Assembly (NCBI GenBank): GCA_910578755.1
Contig: CAJTSZ010000006.1
Coordinates: 1-33,034, forward strand
Source: an uncultured Oscillospiraceae bacterium
Lineage (GTDB): Bacteria; Bacillota; Clostridia; Oscillospirales; Ruminococcaceae
DNA: 33,034 bases
Reading direction: 5' to 3'
Position numbers and translations under genes: made by a program. Positions 1 to 7,440 of the stretch are shown one piece after another; the first letter of the stretch is position 1; every line of letters starts with the position of its first letter. Under the pieces are notes generated by a model. The model saw nothing but the letters and a program-made list of their open reading frames with translations, was not told where the DNA came from and did no database searches.

Positions 1-153
1 CCCCATTAGCAGAGGCTTGGAGGCAGCCAATGCCTCCTAAAAAATAGGGCCCTATAAAAATCACAAGTTTGCAGGCAAACTTGTAGCTTTTGTACCCTAA
101 CGGTTAGGGCTCCTACAATATTAAAATATAATAACAACCTTATCGTTATTATA
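1..153. repeat. Structured repeat copy with three hairpins
   Basis: Three perfect or near-perfect hairpins follow each other. Arms 63-72 and 75-84 belong to the CAAGTTTGC/GCAAACTTG family. A 15-base palindrome of CCCTAAC/GTTAGGG type lies near 98-113. Arms TATAATAAC (127-135) and GTTATTATA (145-153) flank a 9-base loop. The phrase CTTGGAGGCAGC near position 16 recurs near 2993 and 20115. The same modules recur in intergenic regions throughout the window, so this is one member of an interspersed family. Confidence 0.7.
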
Positions 154-194
154 GCACATATTTTGCCTTTGGAACACATCCTTGGCGGTTTTCC

Positions 195-380
195 TTATCC
201 ATCCGCCCCCTTTTCCTTAAAAGGGGGTTCCCTTATCAATAGCTGCACCTGGGCGGCGGTTTGCTTTAGCTTCTCCAACACATTTTCCCCCTGGGGTGGC
301 GGCAAATATACCACTTCTATACGGGGGCCGCCGTGGTTTAGTTCGTCCAAAAGGACAACGGGTTCCTGCTTTTCTCCCAT
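195..380 (-). CDS. Small hypothetical protein, divergent from the recombinase
   Basis: A 61-residue frame opens at an ATG preceded by a strong AAGGAGGAGAG ribosome binding site (about 385-395), the best argument that it is real. The protein is soluble and mixed-charge. It begins MGEKQEPVVLLDELNHGGPR, has a proline-rich PPPQGEN turn near residue 28 and a predicted helix LEKLKQTAAQVQLLI (35-49). There are no membrane segments and no cysteines. I do not recognise a family. It lies 134 bases from the recombinase and is transcribed away from it. Small genes in that position sometimes encode directionality factors for serine recombinases, but that is only a positional guess. Confidence 0.55.
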   Translation of the reverse strand: MGEKQEPVVLLDELNHGGPRIEVVYLPPPQGENVLEKLKQTAAQVQLLIREPPFKEKGADG

Positions 381-514
381 GTTTCTCTCCTCCTTTTCCC
401 GTTATACCCACTTTTATGAAGTTTTTTGGTTGTCCTATGTATAAAACAATAGAAAACGGTTTCTTTTTTGCCGCGTAAAAGACATAAACTGGATAATAGG
501 AAGGAGGAATTGCT

Positions 515-2059
515 GTGTATGTTGCTATGTATTTAAGGAAATCCCGGGCGGAGGAGCTTTCCGACAGCTTGGAGGAAACCCTTCAAAAGCACCGCCGCCG
601 CCTGGAGGCCCTGGCCCAGGAGCTGGAGCTTACAGTTGCCCAGGTATATGAGGAGGTGGTAAGTGGGGAAAGCCTTTGTACCCGCTTACAAATGCTCCAG
701 CTCCTTGCCCATGTGGAGGAGGGGCGGTATGGTGCTGTACTTTGTATGGATATTGACCGTTTGGGCCGCGGCGGCATGGCTGACCAAGGCATTATTTTTG
801 AAACCCTGAAAAAAGCTGGCACCAAAATTATTACCCCACGGAAAACCTACGATTTAAACAACGAACTGGATGAAGAATACACCGAATTTGAAGCCTTTAT
901 TGCCCGGCGGGAGCTAAAGCTGATCAAACGGCGGATGCAGCGGGGTGTAAAGGCCTCCCTGGAAAATGGCGGCTACCTTTCCAACCCGCCCTACGGCTAC
1001 TGCCGGGCCATGAGCCGCAAAACCCCCACCCTGGCTGTTGTGGAGGAGGAGGCCGCCTTTGTACGCATGATGTTTGATTTATATGTGAACCAAAACTGTG
1101 GCTGCCAGGTAATTGCCCAAACGGTTACCGCCTTAGGGGCTGTTCCGCGGCGGGGCAGCAGTTTTTCCCGGGCTACGGTACGCAAAATTTTACACAACCC
1201 GGTGTACATTGGGCAAACCGTTTGGAACCAAAACACCTACAGCAAGGAAGGGGGGCGCCGGATTGTTTCCGCCAACACGCCGGAACAATGGCAAATAACC
1301 CCAGGGCTGCACCCCCCCATTATTTCAAAGGAACTGTTTGAAGCAGCCCAAAAGGTGGGGGAACAGCGGAAAAAAGCACCCTGCCGCAGCAAACAGGTGC
1401 AAAACCCTTTGGCTGGGCTTATCACCTGTGAAAGGTGCGGCTTTGCTATGCAGCGCCGCCCCCTGCCCCAGGGGGAGCATTTACTTTGCCCTACCAAGGG
1501 CTGCTGCCGTTCCACCCGGTTGGACAGGGTGGAAACTGCCCTGTTAAAGGCGGTATATCCCTTGTTTTCTTCCCTGCTGGTAACTCCGGCCAACTGTGCC
1601 CCCTTGGAGGAGGAAAACCGGCTTGTACAGCTGCGCTGCCAGTTGGACATGGCCCAAAAGGAGGAACGCCGCCTGCTTCAACAGGAAAACCGGCTGTGCG
1701 ACCTGCTGGAGCAGGGGGTTTACACATCGGAGGGTTTTAACCGCCGGCGCGGTCTGCTGCGGGAACAACGGCAGGCGCTGATGACTCAAAAGGAGGAAAT
1801 TTCCCAGGAGCTTGTCTATTTAACGGAGAAAAAAAAGAACCCAGAGCCTCCCCAAACTGTCTGGCAAATTTACTGCGCCGCCCCGCCGGAGGGGAAAAAC
1901 CGCCTGCTGAAAACGGTGATTTCCCACGGGCGCTATTTTAAGGAGGCCGGCTGGCAGCCCAATCAGTTCCGCCTGGTACTGTTTCTTTACCGGCTGCCGG
2001 AGGGAAACAGCCCTTCCCCTATGGAAAACAGCCGTATTCCTTTGGAAAACGGGGACTGA
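515..2059 (+). CDS. Large serine recombinase (site-specific integrase/excisionase)
   Basis: The 514-residue protein has the full large-serine-recombinase layout. The N-terminal resolvase domain (about 1-150) has YLRKS with catalytic Ser10, and DIDRLGRGG (79-87) carries active-site arginines. A recombinase DNA-binding domain (about 155-275) includes the NPPYGY motif and RKILHNPVYIG. A zinc ribbon uses Cys305, Cys308, Cys325 and Cys330, and a charged coiled coil (about 365-450) precedes the C-terminus. Such enzymes cut attachment sites through a 5'-phosphoserine link and recombine them by subunit rotation. Translation starts at GTG 515, seven bases after AAGGAGG. The length is typical of SpoIVCA-like enzymes. 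The stop lies about 25 bases from an interrupted gene, implying that this enzyme made, and may reverse, that junction. I found no convincing sporulation-type promoter upstream. Confidence 0.93.
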   Translation: MYVAMYLRKSRAEELSDSLEETLQKHRRRLEALAQELELTVAQVYEEVVSGESLCTRLQMLQLLAHVEEGRYGAVLCMDIDRLGRGGMADQGIIFETLKKAGTKIITPRKTYDLNNELDEEYTEFEAFIARRELKLIKRRMQRGVKASLENGGYLSNPPYGYCRAMSRKTPTLAVVEEEAAFVRMMFDLYVNQNCGCQVIAQTVTALGAVPRRGSSFSRATVRKILHNPVYIGQTVWNQNTYSKEGGRRIVSANTPEQWQITPGLHPPIISKELFEAAQKVGEQRKKAPCRSKQVQNPLAGLITCERCGFAMQRRPLPQGEHLLCPTKGCCRSTRLDRVETALLKAVYPLFSSLLVTPANCAPLEEENRLVQLRCQLDMAQKEERRLLQQENRLCDLLEQGVYTSEGFNRRRGLLREQRQALMTQKEEISQELVYLTEKKKNPEPPQTVWQIYCAAPPEGKNRLLKTVISHGRYFKEAGWQPNQFRLVLFLYRLPEGNSPSPMENSRIPLENGD

Positions 2060-2067
2060 TACATTGT

Positions 2068-2089
2068 TTCTTGCTGTTCGGAACAAGAA
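2068..2089. other. Candidate right attachment site (element/gene junction)
   Basis: A 22-base imperfect dyad (TTCTTG at one end, CAAGAA at the other, 7 of 11 pairs matching) covers the point where the minus-strand frame changes from conserved family sequence (ends ..RIYDSCS at 2080) to element sequence. It sits 9 bases after the recombinase stop. Imperfect dyads around a short core are typical of serine-integrase sites. The crossover dinucleotide cannot be named without the other end of the element. Confidence 0.4.
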
Positions 2090-2178
2090 TCATAAATGCG
2101 CTGTGCGTTGATGCAGACTGCCTCTTTAAAACAGTTGAATTCCGGCTGGGCTTGGTTATTTGTTTTAGAATCTGCCAT
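2080..2178 (-). pseudogene. 5' fragment of a conserved clostridial protein gene, interrupted by the element
   Basis: The frame starts at ATG 2178 behind a good GGAGG site and encodes about 33 residues, including FNCFKEAVCINAQRIYDSCS. From memory, FKEAVCIDxxRVYDSCxDKDCLEDL is the conserved start of a Cys-rich clostridial family of a few hundred residues with no assigned function. Here the sequence departs from the family right after YDSCS, and the frame continues as unrelated residues into the recombinase 3' end (stop at 1987). The gene is therefore either dead or, like sigK with its skin element, restored by excision. A sigma-K-like promoter upstream favours a late-sporulation mother-cell gene. 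The family match is recalled, not searched. Confidence 0.6.
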
Positions 2179-2213
2179 AATATCCTCCGTTCTGCCTATA
2201 AAGGCACATAATG

Positions 2214-2243
2214 TACCTTATGTACACTTTCCCGTGAAAGGTT
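2214..2243 (-). promoter_or_regulatory. Sigma-K-like promoter of the interrupted gene
   Basis: On the minus strand a -35 element AACC (2243-2240) is followed by 17 bases and a -10 element CATAAGGTA (2222-2214). The sigma-K consensus known from Bacillus is roughly mACm, 16-17 bases, CATAnnnTA, so every informative position fits. The start codon lies about 36 bases downstream, leaving a normal leader with its ribosome binding site. No good sigma-A promoter is evident in the same interval. Confidence 0.5.
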
Positions 2244-2297
2244 TTCCAGGTACTCAATACCATTTTATGAGGGTTCTTTAAATTTGTGACCAATTAT

Positions 2298-2327
2298 TTT
2301 ACAAGGCCCCAGTAAGTGTGGTATAAT
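2298..2327 (+). promoter_or_regulatory. Possible sigma-A promoter running into the repeat block
   Basis: TTTACA (2298-2303), 18 bases, then TATAAT (2322-2327). The -10 box lies inside the left arm of the long palindrome at 2306-2364, so the match could be a by-product of the TATAATAAC repeat core. If active, it would transcribe the structured repeats and perhaps the transporter gene at 3143. Confidence 0.3.
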
Positions 2328-2364
2328 AACGACCAAGTCGTTATTATACCACACTTACTGGGGC
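2306..2364. repeat. Perfect 28-bp inverted repeat with a 3-base loop
   Basis: Left arm 2306-2333 and right arm 2337-2364 are exact reverse complements around the loop CAA. The core GTATAATAAC/GTTATTATAC is shared with the hairpins at 127-153 and 9366-9625. No T-run follows directly, so it is not a standard terminator. Confidence 0.9.
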
Positions 2365-2370
2365 TTACGC

Positions 2371-3115
2371 AGCCCGAACCTGCGCCCTTTTGGGGCTTTC
2401 AGCCCCAAGCCCAGCCTATTCCCTGTGGGCCTCCCCAGCCCCAAAACTTATTGAAATGCAGAAGGTATCGCAAGTTCGCCAAGCGAACTTGCAGCCCCAC
2501 GCTGTGGGGCTTGCTTCCCTCTGTACTATGTCATAAGCACTGGCCTCTCACCATTAGAGCCCCAAAATTCAGTAACGCCCTGCCTGCGCAGGGCTGCTAA
2601 GCGGGCAGTCTGCCCCCTCCTTTGGGCAGACCAACCGTTGTGCAGAGGAGTGTTCTTTGTAACATGGCCATCCACGAATGTGGGGCCATTTATAATGAAA
2701 CACTCCTCAAACACCGGTTGCCGCCGCTTATTGAGTGACACTGTTAAACAACGGGTACCCGTAGGGCGGAGCCCTCGGCGACTTTCTTTTCCATATTTCT
2801 TTCTTCGCAGAAAGAAATATGGCCCAAGGTGCGGGGCCGGGGAGGCCCCGTTGGCAGAAAGTTTGGAAGTGGCTGCACACTTCCAAAAGAAATATGGCCG
2901 GGGTTGGGGGGCGTGCCCTGTATAAGGGTCAGAGGGCCCCTAAAGAAACACAAGTTTTACAAGTTTGGCCTTGCGTAAGCCTGCCAGCATAGGTTTGGAG
3001 GCAGCCCATGCTCTAAAAAGAAAAGGGGCCATCAGACTGCACCCAACTTGTTATGTTGTAGCAAAGGTTTCCCTTTGCTGTAACCTTGAGTCTTGGGGCT
3101 GAAAGCCCCAACAAA
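2371..3115. repeat. Composite structured repeat block, copy A
   Basis: This gene-free block is a string of hairpins: GGGGCT/AGCCCC (about 2393-2407 and 3094-3112), CAAGTTCGC/GCGAACTTG (2471-2491), a long hairpin closed by GAGGAGTGTT/AACACTCCTC (about 2645-2712), CCATATTTCTTTCT/AGAAAGAAATATGG (2791-2822), a GGAAGTG../CACTTCC stem (about 2866-2884) and a GCAAAGG/CCTTTGC stem (about 3055-3085). The reverse complement of about 2526-2950 aligns with 32440-32870 along its length, so this is one copy of a repeat of about 350-430 bases. The apparent reading frames here are shadows of the palindromes. Confidence 0.75.
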
Positions 3116-3142
3116 AAATATCAGAAAACAGGTGACAAATTT

Positions 3143-4309
3143 ATGGTAGAATTGTTGGAACGAACCTTTATTAAAAATAAGGAGGACGTGGAAAACCCTC
3201 AGGTGCGGGAACGCTACGGCATGCTCAGCAGCGCTGTGGGCGTTTGCTGCAATATTGTCCTTTTTGGGGTAAAATTTTTGCTGGGCACTTTGACAAACAG
3301 TATTGCCATTTCCGCCGATGCCTTTAACAACCTTTCCGACGTTGGTTCCAGCTTAGTTACTTTTGTGGGGTTTAAAATGGCCTCCAAACCGGCGGATAAC
3401 GACCACCCCTTCGGCCACGGGCGAATTGAATATTTAAGCGGCCTGGTTATTTCCTTTTTAATTTTAATGGTTGGCGTGGAGATTGGGAAAAACTCCATAG
3501 CCAAAATTTTTTACCCGGAAACGGTGGAATTCAGCATAGCTGCCATTGTGGGCCTGGCCGCCTCCATTGGTGTAAAGCTGTGGATGGCCTATTTTAACCG
3601 AAAGTTAGGGCGTAAAATTGGTTCTGCCGCCATGGAAGCCACCGCTGTGGACAGCATTTCTGACGCGGTTTCCACCACGGTAACTTTAATTTCTGTTGCT
3701 GCCGCCGCTTTTACCACCCTGCCCATTGACGGCATTATGGGCACTGTGGTTTCTGCAATGATTTTAATGGCAGGTTACAGCGCCGCCAAGGATACCCTAA
3801 GCCCCCTGCTGGGGCAAAAGCCCGACGAAGAACTGGTAAAAGCCATTGAAAAGCACCTGATGGCCTACGACGGTATTTTGGGCATCCATGACCTGATTGT
3901 TCATGATTACGGCCCCAGCCGGCGCTTTGCCTCTGTCCATGCAGAAGTACCCGTCACCCAAAATGTCATGCTTTCCCACGATATTATTGATACAGCGGAA
4001 CGGGAGATTGGCAAAAGATTAAACCTGGAACTGGTGATTCACATGGACCCCATCGAAACCGACAACCAGGTTACCAACGAAATGCGCCGGCTGGTGCTGG
4101 AAAAGGTGCGGGAAATTGACCCCTGCTTTGCTATCCACGATTTCCGCATGGTACACGGAGGAGAACTGACCAACCTTATTTTTGATATTACGGTGCCTGT
4201 GGAAACAAAAACCCCCGACGGGCAAATTCAGCAGGCCATTGAAGAAAAAATGAAGGCCATCAATCCCAATTACTATACAGTTACCCTGATTGACAGGGTT
4301 TACTATTGA
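3143..4309 (+). CDS. Cation diffusion facilitator, probably Mn2+ efflux
   Basis: The 388-residue membrane protein has the CDF fold: about six transmembrane helices (roughly 30-225) followed by a soluble dimerisation domain (about 225-388). Helix 2 carries SADAFNNLSDVG with Asn62 and Asp66, and helix 5 carries AVDSISDAV with Asp170 and Asp174. This Asn-Asp-Asp-Asp set is the pattern reported for manganese exporters such as MntE; zinc members use His in these positions. DNDHPFGHGRIEYL after helix 2 is another family hallmark. I chose ATG 3143 over an upstream frame because AGGTGA precedes it and the upstream part is repeat DNA. The stop overlaps a TTG of the next helicase frame, so the two are probably co-transcribed. 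The metal assignment is inference from four residues. Confidence 0.9.
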   Translation: MVELLERTFIKNKEDVENPQVRERYGMLSSAVGVCCNIVLFGVKFLLGTLTNSIAISADAFNNLSDVGSSLVTFVGFKMASKPADNDHPFGHGRIEYLSGLVISFLILMVGVEIGKNSIAKIFYPETVEFSIAAIVGLAASIGVKLWMAYFNRKLGRKIGSAAMEATAVDSISDAVSTTVTLISVAAAAFTTLPIDGIMGTVVSAMILMAGYSAAKDTLSPLLGQKPDEELVKAIEKHLMAYDGILGIHDLIVHDYGPSRRFASVHAEVPVTQNVMLSHDIIDTAEREIGKRLNLELVIHMDPIETDNQVTNEMRRLVLEKVREIDPCFAIHDFRMVHGGELTNLIFDITVPVETKTPDGQIQQAIEEKMKAINPNYYTVTLIDRVYY

Positions 4310-4344
4310 TTCAGCTAAAAAAAACAGAAACGGCGGTAAAAAGT

Positions 4345-6717
4345 ATGAGCAATTTAGAACAGGCTTATTTGGAAGTGAAACAGCAGATTTTAGAAAAAGA
4401 ATTTGAAAAAATGAACCCCATGCAGCGCCAGGCCGTATTTCAAACAGAGGGGCCTGTGCTCATTTTGGCCGGGGCCGGCAGCGGAAAAACCACCGTGGTG
4501 GTAAACCGCATTGCCAACATGATACAGTATGGCAGCGCCTACCATTCTGCCTATGTCCCTCCCTTTATTACAAAGGAAGATGTGGAATTTCTCCGCCAAT
4601 ATACTCAGGGCGTTCACAGCGACCTGCCAAAGGTACGGGAGCTCATTGCCAACCGTCCTGTAAAGCCATGGAACATTTTAGCCATCACCTTCACCAACAA
4701 GGCCGCCGGTGAATTAAAGGAGCGTTTGGAACGCATTTTGGGGGAGGACGCACTGGATATTCAGGCCTCCACCTTCCATTCCGCCTGCGTGCGTATTCTC
4801 CGCCGGGAAATTGAGGCCCTGGGTTACAGCAGAAATTTTACTATTTATGATACAGACGACAGCCTGCGGGTAATTAAAGAGGGCCTGAAGGCCCTGCAGG
4901 TAAATGAAAAAAACATTACCCCCAAATCTGTGCTGGGGCTCATCAGCAGCGCGAAGGACCGGTTTGAGGAACCAAAGCAGCTGCTGCAAAACGCCCAAGG
5001 GGATTACCGACTGGAAATTACTGCCAAGGTGTACGACTACTACCAAAAGCGGCTGAAGGATTCCAACGCTGTGGATTTTGACGATATTATTGTTTTAACC
5101 GTTAAGCTGTTTCAGCAGTTCCCCGATGTTTTGGACCACTACCAAAACCGCTTTAAATACATTATGGTGGACGAATACCAGGACACCAACAACAGCCAGT
5201 TCCTTTTGGTAAGCCTGCTGGCCCAAAGGAACAGCAACATCTGCGTGGTTGGCGACGATGACCAAAGTATTTACAAGTTCCGCGGCGCCACCATTGAAAA
5301 TATTTTAAACTTTGAAAACCAGTACCCCAACACCAAGGTTATCCGGTTAGAGCAAAACTACCGCTGTACCCAAAAAATCCTGGATGCTGCCAACGCGGTC
5401 ATTGCCAACAACACCCAGCGCAAAGGCAAAACCCTTTGGACCAAAAACGGGGAGGGCGCCGCCATTGAGGTACACCGCGCCCTGGACGAACAGGGGGAGG
5501 CCCGCTTTATTGCCGATTCCATTTTGGACAATGTAAAAAACGGCGCCAAGTTCAGCGACCACGCCATTTTATACCGCATGAACGCCCAATCCAACACCAT
5601 TGAAAACGCCTTGGTGCGCTCCGGCATTACATACCGCATAATTGGCGGCCTGCGCTTTTATGAGCGTAAGGAAATCAAGGACGTCCTTTCTTACTTAAGC
5701 GTCATTAATAACCCCAACGATGCTATCCGCCTGAAACGCATTATTAACGAGCCTAAACGGGGCCTGGGGGACGCCACAGTGGAAAAGGCCCAGGAAATTG
5801 GGGAAACCTTGGGGCTCAGCCTGTTCCAGGTAATGGCCCAGGCGGAAGAATACCAGCCCCTGGCCCGCAAAGCAAAACCCCTGGAGGAATTTACCCAGAT
5901 GATTGACCGCCTGGCCCAGCAGGCGGATAGCGGCACCTTGGAGGAACTGTTTGACGCCTTAATGGAGGAAACCGGCTACCGCATTTACCTGCGCTCCTTA
6001 GGGGAGGAAGGCATTGCCCGCCTGGAAAACGTGGAGGAGCTGAAGTCCAACTTAATGAAGTATGACGCCGAGGCGGAGGAGCCCTCCCTGGCGGGCTTTT
6101 TGGAGGAGGTCACCCTTTACACAGACCTGGACAATTACGACCCCAACGCCGACAATGTGGTTATGATGACCATGCACTCCGCCAAGGGCCTGGAATTTGA
6201 AAATGTATTCTTCTGCGGCGCGGAGGAGGGCATTTTCCCAGGGATACAGGCCATGTACAACCCGGAACAAATTGAAGAGGAACGGCGGCTGGCCTATGTG
6301 TGCATTACCCGGGCCAAAAAACAGCTGTACATTTCCACCGCTGCCCAGCGGATGATTTTTGGGCAGACAGTACGCAACCGCCCCTCCCGCTTTGTTCGGG
6401 AAATCCCCCAGGAGCTTTGCCATTTGGAGGACAAAACCCTGCGCAAAAAAGTGGTGCAAATAGAACCGGCCCCAGCCCAAAACCGCTTTAAAAACCGCGC
6501 CAGCAACAACATTGGCGTGGGGGCGGCCTCCCCTGCTCCGGCAGCCGGCGCCTGCAACCTTTCTGTGGGCCAGCGGGTAAAGCACCGCACCTTTGGGGAG
6601 GGCATGGTGGCCAACATTACCCCCATGGGCGGGGACAGCCTGCTGGAAATTATTTTTGACCAAGTTGGCACCAAGAAAATTATGTACAAGTTTGCCAAGC
6701 TGGAAAAACTGAGCTAA
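4345..6717 (+). CDS. pcrA: UvrD/PcrA-type ATP-dependent DNA helicase
   Basis: The 790-residue superfamily 1A helicase unwinds DNA 3' to 5' during nucleotide excision repair and rolling-circle replication. Visible motifs in order are the Q-motif MNPMQRQAV (23-31), Walker A GAGSGKTT (43-50), ITFTNKAA (Ia), VDEYQDTN (II), VGDDDQSIYKFRGA (III), LEQNYR (IV), TMHSAKGLEF (V) and VCITRAKK (VI). The C-terminal tail ends in a small PcrA-like domain (GQRVKHRTFGEGMV.. to ..KFAKLEKL) that binds RNA polymerase in relatives. The frame could open at TTG 4306, overlapping the transporter stop, but ATG 4345 fits the family start better. It probably forms an operon with the CDF gene upstream and the acetyltransferase 35 bases downstream. 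Confidence 0.95.
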   Translation: MSNLEQAYLEVKQQILEKEFEKMNPMQRQAVFQTEGPVLILAGAGSGKTTVVVNRIANMIQYGSAYHSAYVPPFITKEDVEFLRQYTQGVHSDLPKVRELIANRPVKPWNILAITFTNKAAGELKERLERILGEDALDIQASTFHSACVRILRREIEALGYSRNFTIYDTDDSLRVIKEGLKALQVNEKNITPKSVLGLISSAKDRFEEPKQLLQNAQGDYRLEITAKVYDYYQKRLKDSNAVDFDDIIVLTVKLFQQFPDVLDHYQNRFKYIMVDEYQDTNNSQFLLVSLLAQRNSNICVVGDDDQSIYKFRGATIENILNFENQYPNTKVIRLEQNYRCTQKILDAANAVIANNTQRKGKTLWTKNGEGAAIEVHRALDEQGEARFIADSILDNVKNGAKFSDHAILYRMNAQSNTIENALVRSGITYRIIGGLRFYERKEIKDVLSYLSVINNPNDAIRLKRIINEPKRGLGDATVEKAQEIGETLGLSLFQVMAQAEEYQPLARKAKPLEEFTQMIDRLAQQADSGTLEELFDALMEETGYRIYLRSLGEEGIARLENVEELKSNLMKYDAEAEEPSLAGFLEEVTLYTDLDNYDPNADNVVMMTMHSAKGLEFENVFFCGAEEGIFPGIQAMYNPEQIEEERRLAYVCITRAKKQLYISTAAQRMIFGQTVRNRPSRFVREIPQELCHLEDKTLRKKVVQIEPAPAQNRFKNRASNNIGVGAASPAPAAGACNLSVGQRVKHRTFGEGMVANITPMGGDSLLEIIFDQVGTKKIMYKFAKLEKLS

Positions 6718-6752
6718 TTTTGGGATAGAAACCATTGGAAGGAGGAAACGCT

Positions 6753-7283
6753 ATGTTTCAAAAAGACAGGCTGGTTCTTTTGGAGCCAAATGAATCCAAC
6801 CAGCGCCAAGTAATGGAGTACCGGCAGGAATTTTTAGATGACGGCAGCAACCTGGACGGCACCGGCGGCCTGGGGGGAGCTCAGGACTATAGCCAGTGGC
6901 TGGAAAATATCCGCGCTTGCAGCCAAAAGGAAACCTGCCCGCCCGGCCTGGTAACGGCCACCCAATATTTGGCTGTGCGCAAAGAGGATGGCTGTGTTGT
7001 AGGAATGGTCAATTTCCGCCACACCTTAAACCAAGAGCTGTTGGCCCACGGCGGGCATATTGGATACAGTATTCGCCCCAGCCAACGCCAAAAGGGTTAC
7101 GCCAAAGAAGCCCTGGCCCTTGCTTTGGAGGAATGCCGCCAACACGGCCTGGAAAAGGTTTTGGTTACCTGCAATAAAACAAACCTTGCTTCTGCAAAAA
7201 CCATTTTGGCAAACGGCGGCCTGTTGGAAAACGAACTGCCCCATGGGGAACACATAACACAGCGCTACTGGGTTACCCTATAA
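6753..7283 (+). CDS. GNAT family N-acetyltransferase
   Basis: The 176-residue protein carries a GNAT domain covering most of its length. The acetyl-CoA pyrophosphate loop is RPSQRQKGYAKEALALAL, matching the Q/R-x-x-G-x-A pattern, and a C-terminal strand-helix follows (VLVTCNKTNLASAKTILANGG). It resembles the predicted-acetyltransferase group that reads YRQEFLDDGSNLDGTGGL in the N-terminal part. The substrate is unknown; ribosomal proteins, small amines and drugs are all acted on by relatives. I chose ATG 6753 because GGAGG lies nine bases upstream, rather than an in-frame start 18 bases earlier. The short gap to the helicase suggests co-transcription. Confidence 0.88.
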   Translation: MFQKDRLVLLEPNESNQRQVMEYRQEFLDDGSNLDGTGGLGGAQDYSQWLENIRACSQKETCPPGLVTATQYLAVRKEDGCVVGMVNFRHTLNQELLAHGGHIGYSIRPSQRQKGYAKEALALALEECRQHGLEKVLVTCNKTNLASAKTILANGGLLENELPHGEHITQRYWVTL

Positions 7284-7382
7284 TTCCCCCACCCTGCCGC
7301 CAAGGGGTTTCCTTTTCTGTTTTGCCCCGCCGCTGTGGAAAAAATTAAGTTTTAAATCCTCCCGTTCTTTTTTGCAAAATAG

Positions 7383-7410
7383 TTGATTTTTTTTTATAAT
7401 GTGATAGAAT
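7383..7410 (+). promoter_or_regulatory. Sigma-A-like promoter for the ferredoxin gene
   Basis: TTGATT (7383-7388), 16 bases, TAGAAT (7405-7410), with a T-tract between. A strong ATGGAGGTG ribosome binding site follows and the start codon is 30 bases downstream of the -10 box. This looks like the promoter of a highly expressed single-gene unit. Confidence 0.55.
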
Positions 7411-7440
7411 AGGCTTATCAATTATATGGAGGTGTTCTTT

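Larger units (their letters stand above)
1..2080. mobile_element. Right end of a serine-recombinase element (left end outside window)
   Basis: This stretch holds a large serine recombinase gene (515-2059) and a small divergent gene. It stops about 20-30 bases after the recombinase stop, where a minus-strand reading frame with its own start and ribosome binding site (2178) is cut after about 33 codons. Serine-integrase elements commonly carry the integrase next to an attachment junction, which fits. The missing 3' part of the interrupted gene should lie beyond the left end; nothing like it is visible in 1-500, so the element must extend upstream of this window. Its cargo and size are unknown. 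The exact edge is uncertain by about 10 bases (2080-2091). Confidence 0.6.

Noticed and set aside
483..490. CATAAACT upstream of the recombinase as a sigma-E or sigma-K -10 element
   Set aside because: There is no matching -35 sequence at 13-17 bases; a single half-site is not enough.
2316..2600. A 94-codon frame through the repeat block
   Set aside because: It is rich in Pro and Gln from translated palindromes, lacks a ribosome binding site and is not preserved in the homologous copy at 32410-33034.
4306..4344. TTG 4306 as the helicase start
   Set aside because: It would add 13 residues not typical of the family; ATG 4345 fits better. It cannot be excluded because it overlaps the upstream stop.
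6052..6735. A 227-codon minus-strand frame antisense to the helicase
   Set aside because: It lies entirely opposite a confident coding region and has low-complexity, shadow-type composition.
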